IMG/VR virus record: IMGVR_UViG_3300020185_001882
Location: 1 to 28,027 of that record
DNA: 28,027 bases
DNA from: a virus
Strand: one strand, 5' to 3'
Part shown: positions 6,994-15,052 of the stretch, piece after piece
Position numbering within the stretch: position 1 is the first letter of the stretch
Layout of the letters: every line of letters starts with the position of its first letter
Notes under the pieces: model-generated
What the model was told of the DNA's origin: nothing
Databases searched by the model: none
What the model saw: the letters and a program-made list of their open reading frames with translations, nothing else
Translations under genes and position numbers: made by a program

Positions 6994-9111
6994 ATGAAGG
7001 CAAATTCATTTATAGCCTGGCTGACATTATTGACAGCACTTACTATCAGTGGTGTTGCAATTTTTTATTCAGTATCAGGTTTAGCCGCAATATTCTCAGC
7101 GGCCGTTATCCCTATTATTATTATGGGAGGCGTATTAGAGGTAAGCAAACTCGTTACAGCAGTTTGGTTACATAAGTATTGGGGTATAGCCACATGGTGG
7201 TTAAAGACTTACCTCAGTATTGCCGTGCTGGTCCTAATGTTGATCACATCAATCGGTATCTTTGGATTCTTATCTAAAGCACATGATACTGCATCTGGTA
7301 ATGCGACAGAAGCCATTGCAACTGTAAATAGAATCGATGGACAGATTGCTAGAGAAGAAAATAGAATTCAAATACTTGAAGACCGTATTGCTGGATTGAA
7401 CTCTGGTGATGGGTTTGATGTATCTAGTTCTATTACTCAACAACAAGAAATTATTAATGGTGCTAGAGGCGCAGTACAAGCCGATATCGATTACAACCAA
7501 ACACAGATTACTGCTATCAATGAAAGATTAGATAGAGACTTACAAGCATTAGAGACTTCTTTAACAGCAGACATCAAAGTACAAACAGATAAACTTATAC
7601 CCTTAGATGAACTCGTAGCAAGTTATAGAGACGAAGAAGATTCTGGGTTTATCAATAGAACAGATAACAGAGGTGAGGCTGAACGAGTCTTACAAGAACA
7701 AAAACCAGAACGTGATGCTATTGCCGCAGAAATAACTAGACTTAGAGATAGTGCAAGGGACAGAGAATCAGAGTTACGTAGGGAAGCCTCAGTCGCAGTT
7801 AGAGAAGCACAAGGTAACATTAATGACTATCGTGCCCAAACACAATCAACAGTTGATGCCGCAACAGCAGAAATCAATCGTCTAAGAGAACAATCCAATT
7901 CATCACAAGATGATGACCTTGCTCAGATAGATGAATGGAACCTTATAATAGATGGTATCTATACTACAATCGATGAACTTAAAGGCGAAAAGTTTGAGTC
8001 TGAACAAGCAGTTAGATTAGTTGAGAGTGAAGTAGGTCCTATTAGGTACATTGCTGAGTTCTTTACTGGTACAGAAGATGCTGATGCAAGTCTATTAGAG
8101 ACAGCAGTATCATGGTTGATCGTGGTTATCATCTTTGTATTTGATCCACTAGCAGTCTTATTGCTAATCGCAAGTCAGTACACATTTGAACAACGTAGAA
8201 AAGAGTTGTTCCCTGACGGAGAGCCAACACTAAAAAAGCCTGAGCCAGAGGAGCCTGTAGCACCAGAACCTGAGGAGCGAGGAGAGTTCGATAGTCAACC
8301 ATTTGGCGAAGAATACCCATATTTAAACTTTGAAGCAATCAAGCCTAGCATTGATGAAGCCAGAAAAGCATTTGAAGATTGGGAAAAGGCAGAACAAGCA
8401 AGACATGATAAAGAAAACGAAGTCGAATCTGTATCAATCGATCCTACTCCTGAAGCAACACTTGAAGAAGCAAAAAAAGCATTAGAGGCTTGGGAAGAAA
8501 CACTTCCTAAAGAAGAGCCTGTAGTCGAAGAAGTTGTAGAACCTATTATTGAAGAACGACTTGTTGAAGTCCCAGGACCAGAACGAATAGTCGAAGTAGA
8601 GAAGATCGTTGAAGTAGAAAAGATTGTTGAAGTTGAAGTAGAAAAGATTGTTGAAGTTGAAGTACCTGTTATTGAAGAACCTAAAGAAATCACTGTTGAT
8701 TCTGACATTATTACAACAGGTGTTACTGTTGAAAGAAAAGAAGAATCTGATTATATGTTAGATCCAGAAGGGCGTTCAATTCAGAAAGATGCTTTAAAAT
8801 CACTACACCCAGAACTGTTCTTAAATACAGATGATACAGTTACACCAACTCATAGTTTTGGTTCAACCTTTCCAAAAGTTGCAAACAAAGGTGATATCTT
8901 TGTACGAGTAGATGCTAACCCAAATCGTGTATTCAAGTTTGAAGGCACACAATGGATTGAAATTCAAAAGGACCAATCTGATTCTTATCTATATAATGAT
9001 GAATATCTTAAACACTTAGTTTCCAAAATCGAAACAGGTGAATATGATGTGGATTTATTGTCAGACATTGAAAAACGACAGATAGAAGAATATCTAAAAG
9101 ATAACAAATAA
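6994..9111 (+). CDS. Large membrane protein with coiled coil and repeat-rich tail, 705 aa
   Basis: The N-terminus has three probable membrane helices (about residues 5-28, 31-58 and 70-95). A long charged coiled coil follows (about 95-360), then a fourth helix (about 367-395). The C-terminal tail is rich in Pro and Glu and carries two similar segments, E-A-R-K-A-F-E-D-W-E-K and E-A-K-K-A-L-E-A-W-E-E. It also has tandem V-E-K-I-V-E-V repeats near residues 530-556. The last 90 residues look folded (G-D-I-F-V-R-V-D then F-K-F-E-G-T-Q-W-I-E-I). The coiled coil between helices 3 and 4 would lie on one side of the membrane. Role unknown; possibilities include membrane remodelling or exclusion of other phages. 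The gene follows a late promoter, which suggests late expression. Confidence 0.85.
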   Translation: MKANSFIAWLTLLTALTISGVAIFYSVSGLAAIFSAAVIPIIIMGGVLEVSKLVTAVWLHKYWGIATWWLKTYLSIAVLVLMLITSIGIFGFLSKAHDTASGNATEAIATVNRIDGQIAREENRIQILEDRIAGLNSGDGFDVSSSITQQQEIINGARGAVQADIDYNQTQITAINERLDRDLQALETSLTADIKVQTDKLIPLDELVASYRDEEDSGFINRTDNRGEAERVLQEQKPERDAIAAEITRLRDSARDRESELRREASVAVREAQGNINDYRAQTQSTVDAATAEINRLREQSNSSQDDDLAQIDEWNLIIDGIYTTIDELKGEKFESEQAVRLVESEVGPIRYIAEFFTGTEDADASLLETAVSWLIVVIIFVFDPLAVLLLIASQYTFEQRRKELFPDGEPTLKKPEPEEPVAPEPEERGEFDSQPFGEEYPYLNFEAIKPSIDEARKAFEDWEKAEQARHDKENEVESVSIDPTPEATLEEAKKALEAWEETLPKEEPVVEEVVEPIIEERLVEVPGPERIVEVEKIVEVEKIVEVEVEKIVEVEVPVIEEPKEITVDSDIITTGVTVERKEESDYMLDPEGRSIQKDALKSLHPELFLNTDDTVTPTHSFGSTFPKVANKGDIFVRVDANPNRVFKFEGTQWIEIQKDQSDSYLYNDEYLKHLVSKIETGEYDVDLLSDIEKRQIEEYLKDNK
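8611..8658 (+). repeat. 24-bp perfect tandem duplication inside the 705-aa protein gene
   Basis: Bases 8611-8634 repeat exactly at 8635-8658, and looser copies flank them on both sides. The repeats encode the E-V-E-K-I-V-E-V units of the tail. The in-frame length suggests recent slippage or recombination that keeps the frame. Confidence 0.9.
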
Positions 9112-9114
9112 AAC

Positions 9115-9143
9115 TTGACATAAGGTACTTAAACGTGTACACT
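9115..9143 (+). promoter_or_regulatory. Sigma70-like promoter of the envelope lipoprotein gene
   Basis: TTGACA (9115-9120), 17-base spacer with GGTAC, and TACACT (9138-9143). It overlaps the end of the preceding gene region and precedes the ATG at 9177. Confidence 0.75.
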
Positions 9144-9176
9144 GTATAGACATAGTGACACACATAGGTACACATA

Positions 9177-10877
9177 ATGACATTTTATCGACACATTATT
9201 ATCATTCCATTAGTAGGAATGCTCACAGCATGTGGAGGGGGCGGAGGCTCAAGCACACCTGTTCAACCCACAGGCAGTGGTACTAGTCCAAGTACTCCCC
9301 AAGCCACAGCATCTATCACAGCAAGTCAATCAAGTGTAATGCAAGGTGACTCAGTAGTCATATCTTGGAATAGTTCTAACGCATCAGCATGTACAGCATC
9401 AGGCTATTGGTCAGGTACTAAGGCAACTTCGGGTAACCAAACTATTACTATGTCTGGTAATGGTAGTAAAACATTTGGTATATCATGTGGAGGTGCATCA
9501 GCACAAGTATCTGTACAGATCAACACAGAAGACTCTGAGGGCTCCTGTGTGAACCCTCACAACGCAGACATATATGAATCATATCTAGGCAAGTATGAAT
9601 TGCCGACCCCTCAGAACTCGTTTAGTGACGATCACGTCAAGTCAATTGGTCTAAAGGATTACGGTGTCGAATGGATTTATGGTAACTATAGAAATGACAA
9701 TGCCTCTTGGATCCAAGACTGCACACAGTCTCAATACACTAAATTAATGTATAGAACAACCTTACGAAGACTCAAAGAACATGGCGTTACAGAAGTCAAC
9801 ATATACAATTTTGGTTATTGGCAATCAGGCAACGTAGAAGTTTGGCAACTGAACCACAACTCTAAGCATTTAGATGATTGGGTAGTTGAATACATTGTTG
9901 CTGAAGCAGAAAAGTTAGATATCGAAACTCATTATACTTGGCAGTTTCTAACACAAGATACAAACCGAACTCAGTTATTTGAAGGCTTTTTAGAAACTGG
10001 TTATGTAAAATTAGACATGCCACTCTTAAAGAAAATTATGGATACCCACGAAGAACACATCTTGTGGGAAGCAGATCGTTTAGAACAACTTGGTGTTGGA
10101 GCAATATCTGCTGACTGGAGTGCAATGTGGCTATGCTTTCATTGTGGTACTAGTGACGATTCAGAAATAACACAAGAAGAAATTGATGAACTCAAAGACT
10201 ATTACATGGAGAGACAAGGTAGTATCATTGATCAAATCAGAGGAAGATTCTCGGGCAGAATATATGTTGGTGAGGGTCCTCAATGGAATGATAAAAGAGT
10301 ATTTGATAAGGTAGATGGTATCATCTTACCATTTGGACACATGTTCTTTGAAGATGAAGTTGCAACTGCTACAGTTGACAAGATGCAAGAACGAGCAACG
10401 CTATGGATAGAAACAAAGTTTGACGAATGGAATTGTTTAACCAGTCAACCATGTTGGTACAACTCAAGTTCGACTGTGCCTCCAGTCATGTTTAATGCAT
10501 TTGCTCAAAGTCATGCAGGATTTCTATCAAGTGGTTGGTTAGAAGACGGATTCTGTACACAAGGAACTGTAAACGATGTCGGAACCAATTGTATACAATA
10601 TCAAATAGAAACTGATTTCTCTGCTCAAGCAATATTCACAGAAGGATTATTTAGAGCAGTCGATACTCAGGGTTGGTTTGAGACGCTAGGCACAACAACA
10701 TCGACAGGGTATTGGTTATCAGATACATTGATACCAGACACTGGACAATCTTCAGCAAAGACAATAGAAGGGTTCCCAAATATATCACAATCAATCAGAG
10801 GGAAACCTGCAGAGAAATTATTCAAGTACTGGTATACAGGACAATATGAACAATATGACCCAACGATAAGACAATGA
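9177..10877 (+). CDS. Outer-membrane lipoprotein with Ig-like domain and glycosidase-like C-terminal domain, 566 aa
   Basis: A signal peptide ends in a lipobox L-T-A-C with Cys19, followed by a Gly/Ser/Pro-rich linker; Gly at +2 predicts outer-membrane sorting. Residues about 43-122 resemble the Ig-like domain common in bacterial surface proteins, with V-V-I-S-W-N-S-S-N-A-S-A-C-T-A-S-G and a second Cys before the last strand. The remaining 430 residues alternate strands and helices with many Trp and acidic residues (V-N-I-Y-N-F-G-Y-W; I-Y-V-G-E-G-P-Q-W), suggesting a TIM-barrel-like hydrolase. Catalytic residues cannot be assigned by eye. A lipoprotein of this size is unusual for a phage and may have come from a host. 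It could modify the surface of the infected cell; that is inference. Confidence 0.85.
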   Translation: MTFYRHIIIIPLVGMLTACGGGGGSSTPVQPTGSGTSPSTPQATASITASQSSVMQGDSVVISWNSSNASACTASGYWSGTKATSGNQTITMSGNGSKTFGISCGGASAQVSVQINTEDSEGSCVNPHNADIYESYLGKYELPTPQNSFSDDHVKSIGLKDYGVEWIYGNYRNDNASWIQDCTQSQYTKLMYRTTLRRLKEHGVTEVNIYNFGYWQSGNVEVWQLNHNSKHLDDWVVEYIVAEAEKLDIETHYTWQFLTQDTNRTQLFEGFLETGYVKLDMPLLKKIMDTHEEHILWEADRLEQLGVGAISADWSAMWLCFHCGTSDDSEITQEEIDELKDYYMERQGSIIDQIRGRFSGRIYVGEGPQWNDKRVFDKVDGIILPFGHMFFEDEVATATVDKMQERATLWIETKFDEWNCLTSQPCWYNSSSTVPPVMFNAFAQSHAGFLSSGWLEDGFCTQGTVNDVGTNCIQYQIETDFSAQAIFTEGLFRAVDTQGWFETLGTTTSTGYWLSDTLIPDTGQSSAKTIEGFPNISQSIRGKPAEKLFKYWYTGQYEQYDPTIRQ

Positions 10878-10891
10878 TTTACCCAAATGCA

Positions 10892-10920
10892 TTGTTTATC
10901 ATAACCCAATCTTGTATAAT
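10892..10920 (+). promoter_or_regulatory. Sigma70-like promoter of the LPP20-like operon
   Basis: TTGTTT (10892-10897), 17-base spacer, perfect TATAAT (10915-10920). TAGGAG precedes the ATG at 10953. The -35 is weaker than in the other promoters. Confidence 0.7.
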
Positions 10921-10952
10921 AAACTATACTTTAAAATGAGTAGGAGAAACAA

Positions 10953-11588
10953 ATGAAAAATGTAGCAATAATATTAAGTCTTGGACTAGTCATGTCAGGA
11001 TGTTCAATGATGGGTTCAAAGAACTCAGTTGATAGACCAGACGGACCAGACACTGAACCATATATGAGTCAGGAACTAACATCTAAGTTCAACAAAGATG
11101 GTGTTGTAGTCAAGTCTGAATGTCTAAAAAGAAAATGGACATTAGGTTGTAAAGAGTTGAACATCAAAGAAATCAAAGTAACAGTGACTGTTAATTCTAA
11201 TGGTGGGACAAATGCTCTAGCAGTCAATGCAAGGGAAGCAGGAGAAGTTCTAGCACTAGCAAAACTTTCAGATTTCCATGGAGTCGAAGTCACCTCAGAT
11301 AGAGTTGTAAAGACAATCGTAAAGAACATTGAGAAGGGCGAAGACACCATTAATAATATAATGAAAGGCTCAGTAGAAATCACAGAAGAAGAAGCCTTAG
11401 GCGATACATCAGTACGTGTCAATGCTAATGACATGGAACGTATAGTGACATCAACTGCAACAGCCTTTTCAAGTCGTAGACTAGTAGGCGTAGGCTTTGA
11501 ACACAAAAAGATAGACGATCAACTAATGCGTGTGACAGCAATTTGGACACGTGAGAACGAAGAACTAATTAGAAAATTATCTTACTAA
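10953..11588 (+). CDS. LPP20-like lipoprotein, 211 aa
   Basis: The signal peptide ends in the lipobox M-S-G-C with Cys17 and Ser at +2, so it is a lipoprotein likely sent to the outer membrane. The mature part shows the pattern of LPP20-like secreted proteins: an A-x-x-x-A-R-E-A helix region (A-V-N-A-R-E-A-G-E-V-L-A-L-A-K-L) followed by strands ending with R-V-T-A-I-W-T-R. The start is preceded by AGGAG. The gene is followed after 12 bases by another secreted protein with a related fold, so they probably form one envelope unit. Family assignment is by eye and moderately sure. Confidence 0.75.
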   Translation: MKNVAIILSLGLVMSGCSMMGSKNSVDRPDGPDTEPYMSQELTSKFNKDGVVVKSECLKRKWTLGCKELNIKEIKVTVTVNSNGGTNALAVNAREAGEVLALAKLSDFHGVEVTSDRVVKTIVKNIEKGEDTINNIMKGSVEITEEEALGDTSVRVNANDMERIVTSTATAFSSRRLVGVGFEHKKIDDQLMRVTAIWTRENEELIRKLSY

Positions 11589-11600
11589 GGAGTTAAGTCT

Positions 11601-12554
11601 ATGAGAAGCCTACTTCTCTTACTCCTATTCATATCTTCTCCAGTATACGCAATCGTAGTTACTGGAGAGGGTTTCTCATTCGAGGACGCAAAACAACAAG
11701 CATTTAAACAAGTCATTGAAAAAGAAGTTGGTGTTATTGTTGATTCAGAACGTATCGTTGTTGAAAAGGATCTTGTATCTAGCAAAATTTTAACATACAG
11801 TGCAGGGTTTATCACAAGTTACAATGTATTAGAACACACTCCAATGGGAGAAATGCATTATGTCAAGTTAGATGTTACAGTCGCATCTAGTAAGTTAAAA
11901 GATTTTATATTACTTCAACCATTTGATATACTAGACTATGATGGCAGTCAAATCAAAGAAATGATTGACTCATTTAAACAACAAGCCATAGATGCAGATA
12001 CATTAGTCAACAACTTTTTGAAATACTATCCACATGAAGCATATCTAGTCACAACAGATGAATATGTAGTTAAGACTGACCCTTATAGAAATGCGTACAT
12101 AGAAATACCATATCAGATAAAATGGAATGATGAGTTTATAAACAGTTTTGCAGAGATTGCAGGATATGTTGGTAGTAGAACGACTATATTGGGTTCTCCT
12201 ATATTGTTGTTTGCTAAACATTCAACTTATTACTTTTATGATAGAATTACCTTTGCAAATATTAAGAAGGTCTTTGATAAGAATGAATATATCCGAATAA
12301 GTGTTATTAATGCAAAGAATGAACCACTGCTAAATACATGTGTTCAAAGCATAAAATACAACGGAATTACCGGGACTTCAATGGATGGACATCTAATGAT
12401 GTATGGCGGTGGTGGAAATAATCTGGTGATACAAAATAACAAAAAAGTATCAAACATTGCGAGAATAGAACTAACTGATGATGTAGCAAATTTGTTAACC
12501 AGTCAGGTGAAGATAAAGATAGATGTAAGTTCAATAGATAACTGCTACGGATAA
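11601..12554 (+). CDS. Secreted protein with FlgT/LPP20-like N-terminal domain, 317 aa
   Basis: The first 17 residues are a classical signal peptide (L-L-L-L-L-L-F-I-S-S-P-V-Y-A), with cleavage likely after A-Y-A-like V-Y-A. The next 90 residues follow the FlgT N-terminal / LPP20-like pattern: G-E-G-F-S-F-E-D-A-K-Q-Q-A-F-K-Q, then an S-A-G-F-I-T-S-Y-N-V-L strand and Y-V-K-L-D-V-T-V. The rest is unrecognised. AAGGAG overlaps the previous stop codon, so it is co-transcribed with the LPP20-like lipoprotein. Similar periplasmic domains occur in flagellar and curli-secretion proteins, which may suggest an envelope channel or adhesin partner. This is inference. Confidence 0.75.
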   Translation: MRSLLLLLLFISSPVYAIVVTGEGFSFEDAKQQAFKQVIEKEVGVIVDSERIVVEKDLVSSKILTYSAGFITSYNVLEHTPMGEMHYVKLDVTVASSKLKDFILLQPFDILDYDGSQIKEMIDSFKQQAIDADTLVNNFLKYYPHEAYLVTTDEYVVKTDPYRNAYIEIPYQIKWNDEFINSFAEIAGYVGSRTTILGSPILLFAKHSTYYFYDRITFANIKKVFDKNEYIRISVINAKNEPLLNTCVQSIKYNGITGTSMDGHLMMYGGGGNNLVIQNNKKVSNIARIELTDDVANLLTSQVKIKIDVSSIDNCYG

Positions 12555-12565
12555 GGACACCATAA

Positions 12566-13768
12566 ATGACAGAGAAAAATACACATTGTTCATTCTGTGG
12601 AATGCACAAAGATTCAGTTGTGAAACTGATTGTTGGAGAGGAAGCCGCAATTTGTTCTGACTGTGTTACCTTGTGTGAATCTTTGATTGTCAATGAAAAC
12701 GTTGAATCTAAAGATAAAGAAACTGACAAAAAAACACGTAGCCTAGATGCGTATGCAATCATGCGACATCTAAACAAGTATGTTGTAGGACAAACATCAG
12801 CAAAGGAAGTATTGTCTGTTGCTATATCAAATCATTTTAAAAGAGTTTTTAATCCGCCCCCAAAAGGGTTAGAAATACATAAAGGAAATGTACTTTTGAT
12901 TGGTCCAACTGGGTGTGGTAAAACATTACTAGCAAAGTCAGTTGCCAAATACTTAGACGTTCCGTTTATTGTTACTGATGCTACTAATTTAACAGAAGCA
13001 GGTTATGTCGGAGACGATGTAGAAAGTATGTTAGGTGTATTGTTAGCCCAAGCAGACAACGATGTAGAGAAAACAGAACGCGGCATTATCTTTATCGATG
13101 AGATAGACAAAGTAGCACGTAAGAGTGAAAACGTCTCTATAACACGTGACGTGAGCGGAGAGGGCGTCCAACAAGCACTCTTAAAGATAGTAGAAGGTAC
13201 AACTGTACGAGTTGCTCCTAATGGTAAACGTAAGCATCCTAATGAACCGATGGTGGAGATTGATACAAAAAATATACTCTTTATCGCAGGCGGAGCATTT
13301 GGTGGCTTAGAAGAAGTAATTAAAAGTAGAACAACAGGTTCCAGTTTAGGATTTGGATCAGAACTAAAAGATCAACAGGAAGGACATTTTAAAGATGTAA
13401 GACCAGATGATCTAGTTAAGTACGGTATGATTCCAGAATTCATTGGAAGATTTACAACTACAATCAATGTAGAGAAACTAAACAAACAAGAACTAATTAA
13501 AGTGTTGACAACTGTCAGAAGTAACTTTGTTGACCAGTATACATATTTGTTTAGTATCGATGATATTGAGTTATCGTTTACAGATGATGCTATTGAAGAA
13601 ATGGTAATTAATTGTATACAACTAAAGACAGGTGCAAGAGGATTACAGACTGAAATAGAACGAGTATTGATGCCTCATATGTACAACATAGGTAAATATA
13701 AAAAGAACGGCATCACAGAGATAAATATAGACAAGGAATTAATAATTAACCCTAAGACCATTATATGA
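12566..13768 (+). CDS. clpX: ClpX, ATP-dependent unfoldase of ClpXP
   Basis: ClpX recognises, unfolds and threads proteins into ClpP. The N-terminal zinc domain has C8-x2-C11 and C30-x2-C33. The AAA+ core has Walker A G-P-T-G-C-G-K-T at 113-120 (Cys where Ser is usual), pore loop G-Y-V-G, Walker [10 protein letters not shown] and sensor-2 G-A-R-G-L. The loop that docks ClpP is present as L-G-F within S-S-L-G-F-G. At 400 residues it is close to bacterial ClpX (about 420). AAGGA overlapping the previous stop serves as binding site. It overlaps the bS21 gene by four bases. With ClpP at 19371 the phage has both parts of the protease; in bacteria they are normally adjacent and in the order clpP-clpX. 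Confidence 0.97.
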   Translation: MTEKNTHCSFCGMHKDSVVKLIVGEEAAICSDCVTLCESLIVNENVESKDKETDKKTRSLDAYAIMRHLNKYVVGQTSAKEVLSVAISNHFKRVFNPPPKGLEIHKGNVLLIGPTGCGKTLLAKSVAKYLDVPFIVTDATNLTEAGYVGDDVESMLGVLLAQADNDVEKTERGIIFIDEIDKVARKSENVSITRDVSGEGVQQALLKIVEGTTVRVAPNGKRKHPNEPMVEIDTKNILFIAGGAFGGLEEVIKSRTTGSSLGFGSELKDQQEGHFKDVRPDDLVKYGMIPEFIGRFTTTINVEKLNKQELIKVLTTVRSNFVDQYTYLFSIDDIELSFTDDAIEEMVINCIQLKTGARGLQTEIERVLMPHMYNIGKYKKNGITEINIDKELIINPKTII

Positions 13769-14049
13769 GAAAAGATTACAGACCAAACAATAACTCAAAA
13801 TATCAAAAAGATAGACCCAAAGCAGGGGGAAAGCAAGTTATCGTAGAGTATGATAATGTTGACCAAGCCTTAAGAAAATTCAAAAAGAAAATTCAGAACT
13901 CTGGATTACTTGATGATATAAAGAAAAAAGAATTCTTTGAAAAGCCAACTAATGCTAGAAAGATCGCAAAAGCAATGGCAGTCAAACGTGAAAAGAAAAG
14001 ACAAGCAACTGAATTGGGACCTAGAGGCCCACGTAGTCGCAGAAGATAA
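13765..14049 (+). CDS. rpsU: Ribosomal protein bS21
   Basis: bS21 sits on the 30S platform near the anti-Shine-Dalgarno sequence and affects start-site selection. The family pattern is clear: V-I-V-E-Y-D-N-V-D-Q-A-L-R-K-F-K-K-K, then K-K-K-E-F-F-E-K-P-T-N-A-R-K, then A-V-K-R-E-K-K-R. It has about 23 extra basic residues before this core and a basic tail (P-R-S-R-R-R), giving 94 residues against about 70 in bacteria. The start ATGA overlaps the clpX stop, so it is translated by coupling. Phage-encoded bS21 is known from marine and large phages. It could favour phage mRNAs, many of which here lack usual leaders; that link is inference. Confidence 0.93.
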   Translation: MRKDYRPNNNSKYQKDRPKAGGKQVIVEYDNVDQALRKFKKKIQNSGLLDDIKKKEFFEKPTNARKIAKAMAVKREKKRQATELGPRGPRSRRR

Positions 14050-14090
14050 CCCAAAAACACTTGAAAAAATCTCGTTTATCATTATATATG

Positions 14091-14097
14091 ATAAATA
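14091..14097 (+). promoter_or_regulatory. Late promoter (ATAAATA) of hsp20
   Basis: ATAAATA preceded by G predicts a start at about 14101-14103, the first bases of a stem-loop. A weak sigma70-like pair (TTGAAA at 14071, TATATA near 14093) overlaps it. Confidence 0.6.
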
Positions 14098-14100
14098 GAT

Positions 14101-14145
14101 GTGTGAAAAGATAGGTTTCTTATCACACGGATGCCGAAAGGGTCC
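14101..14145 (+). other. Two consecutive hairpins in the hsp20 leader
   Basis: Hairpin one pairs GTGTGA (14101-14106) with TCACAC (14123-14128) and, past a 1x1 mismatch, AAGA with TCTT around loop TAGGTT. Hairpin two pairs GGAT and CC with GG and GTCC across one bulged G (14129-14145) around a GAAA tetraloop. The AAAGGAG site lies 20 bases further on, beside a weak CTTT/AAAG pairing. A translational control role, perhaps heat-responsive, is speculation. Confidence 0.6.
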
Positions 14146-14181
14146 AAACAATTAATCTTGCTTTATTAAAGGAGAAATACT

Positions 14182-14664
14182 ATGACAAGCAATATACCAA
14201 CCTTCCGTCTAAACCATTTAGACATTCCATCAATTCACAAATTCGGAATCGGCTTCGATTCTATATTTGAGGATATTCATCGACTATCATCATTAGCAGG
14301 TAAGGATAATTATCCCCCTTATAATGTGATAAAGATCGATGATGATCACTTTTGCATTGAACTAGCACTTGCTGGTATTGATAAAGAAGCACTCGACATT
14401 GAGTTGAATCAAAATCAATTAACAATCTCTACAAAGAAAGTAGAGGCGCCTACTGATGAAGGCAAGTTCGAAGATAAGATAACAGAACTAGAGTACCTAC
14501 ACAAAGGTATCAGTAACAGATCGTTCAGTAGAGCGTTTACACTTGCTGATCACGTTATTGTGACAGGTGCTGATATGCGTAATGGCATATTAAAAGTTAA
14601 CTTAGAACGTCAACTTCCGGAAGAATTAAAACCCAGAAAGATTGACATTTCCTCAGATAAATAG
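14182..14664 (+). CDS. Hsp20 / alpha-crystallin small heat-shock protein (IbpA-like)
   Basis: Small heat-shock proteins hold unfolding proteins in a refoldable state. The alpha-crystallin domain spans about residues 45-145: P-P-Y-N-V-I-K-I-D-D-D-H-F-C-I-E-L-A-L-A-G, a strand with L-T-I-S-T-K, and the hallmark end N-G-I-L-K-V-N-L. The N-terminal R-L-N-H-L and F-G-I-G-F-D-S-I-F resemble IbpA-type proteins. 160 residues is normal. AAAGGAG lies at 14167-14173 in front of the ATG. A strong terminator follows, so it may be monocistronic from the late promoter at 14091. Hsp20 genes are common in marine T4-like phages, where a role in virion assembly has been suggested. Confidence 0.95.
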   Translation: MTSNIPTFRLNHLDIPSIHKFGIGFDSIFEDIHRLSSLAGKDNYPPYNVIKIDDDHFCIELALAGIDKEALDIELNQNQLTISTKKVEAPTDEGKFEDKITELEYLHKGISNRSFSRAFTLADHVIVTGADMRNGILKVNLERQLPEELKPRKIDISSDK

Positions 14665-14681
14665 TATTATAAAGGTATGTT

Positions 14682-14710
14682 GTGAGCAGTTTCGACTGCT
14701 CACACTTTTT
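14682..14710 (+). terminator. Rho-independent terminator after hsp20
   Basis: Perfect 9-bp stem GTGAGCAGT / ACTGCTCAC around a TTCG tetraloop, followed by ACTTTTT. It separates the hsp20 unit from clpS. Confidence 0.9.
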
Positions 14711-14734
14711 AACTCTTAATAATAAGGAACTAAT

Positions 14735-15052
14735 ATGTCACAAGAATTTGATGCAAACACAGAAGCAAAAATTAAACCCAACTTTGCTCTACAAGAGCCA
14801 CCTTTGTTTCGAGTTATCTATATGAATGATGAAGTCACTACAATGGAATTTGTAGTAGATTCACTATGCGAGTTTTTTAGTTATAATCCGGACACCGCTA
14901 GTCAGATTACAACAGACATTCATGCCAATGGTAGTGCTACTGTAGCAGTCTTGCCATATGAAATAGCAGAACAAAAAGGTATCGAGGTTACACTTGATGC
15001 ACGATCTAAAGGTTATCCCTTACAAATTAAAGTCGAAGCAGAACTAGAGTAG
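14735..15052 (+). CDS. clpS: ClpS-like N-degron adaptor
   Basis: ClpS delivers proteins with destabilising N-termini to ClpAP in bacteria. Residues matching the E. coli binding pocket keep a constant offset of three: N31, D32, E33 (Asp36 in E. coli, here Glu), M37 and H63. The core F-R-V-I-Y-M-N-D-E-V-T-T-M-E-F-V-V-D-S-L is distinctive. The C-terminal strand P-L-Q-I-K-V-E matches P-L-L-C-T-L-E. At 105 residues it is normal. ClpS works with ClpA, not ClpX, and no ClpA is visible here, so it would have to use the host ClpA or be retuned. The stop codon overlaps the next start. Confidence 0.9.
   Translation: MSQEFDANTEAKIKPNFALQEPPLFRVIYMNDEVTTMEFVVDSLCEFFSYNPDTASQITTDIHANGSATVAVLPYEIAEQKGIEVTLDARSKGYPLQIKVEAELE

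Noticed and set aside
8295-8708. Long minus-strand open frame rich in Ser and Thr
   Set aside because: It mirrors the V-E-K-I-V-E repeats of the 705-residue gene on the plus strand; no binding site or promoter is seen.
14099-14155. 18-codon open frame in the hsp20 leader
   Set aside because: Its ATG lies before or at the predicted transcription start and has no binding site; the bases are better explained by hairpins.
14657-14663. ATAAATA at the hsp20 stop codon as a late promoter
   Set aside because: The bases encode the final Asp-Lys-stop, and a strong terminator follows 20 bases later, so it would make only a tiny RNA. A real promoter is not excluded.
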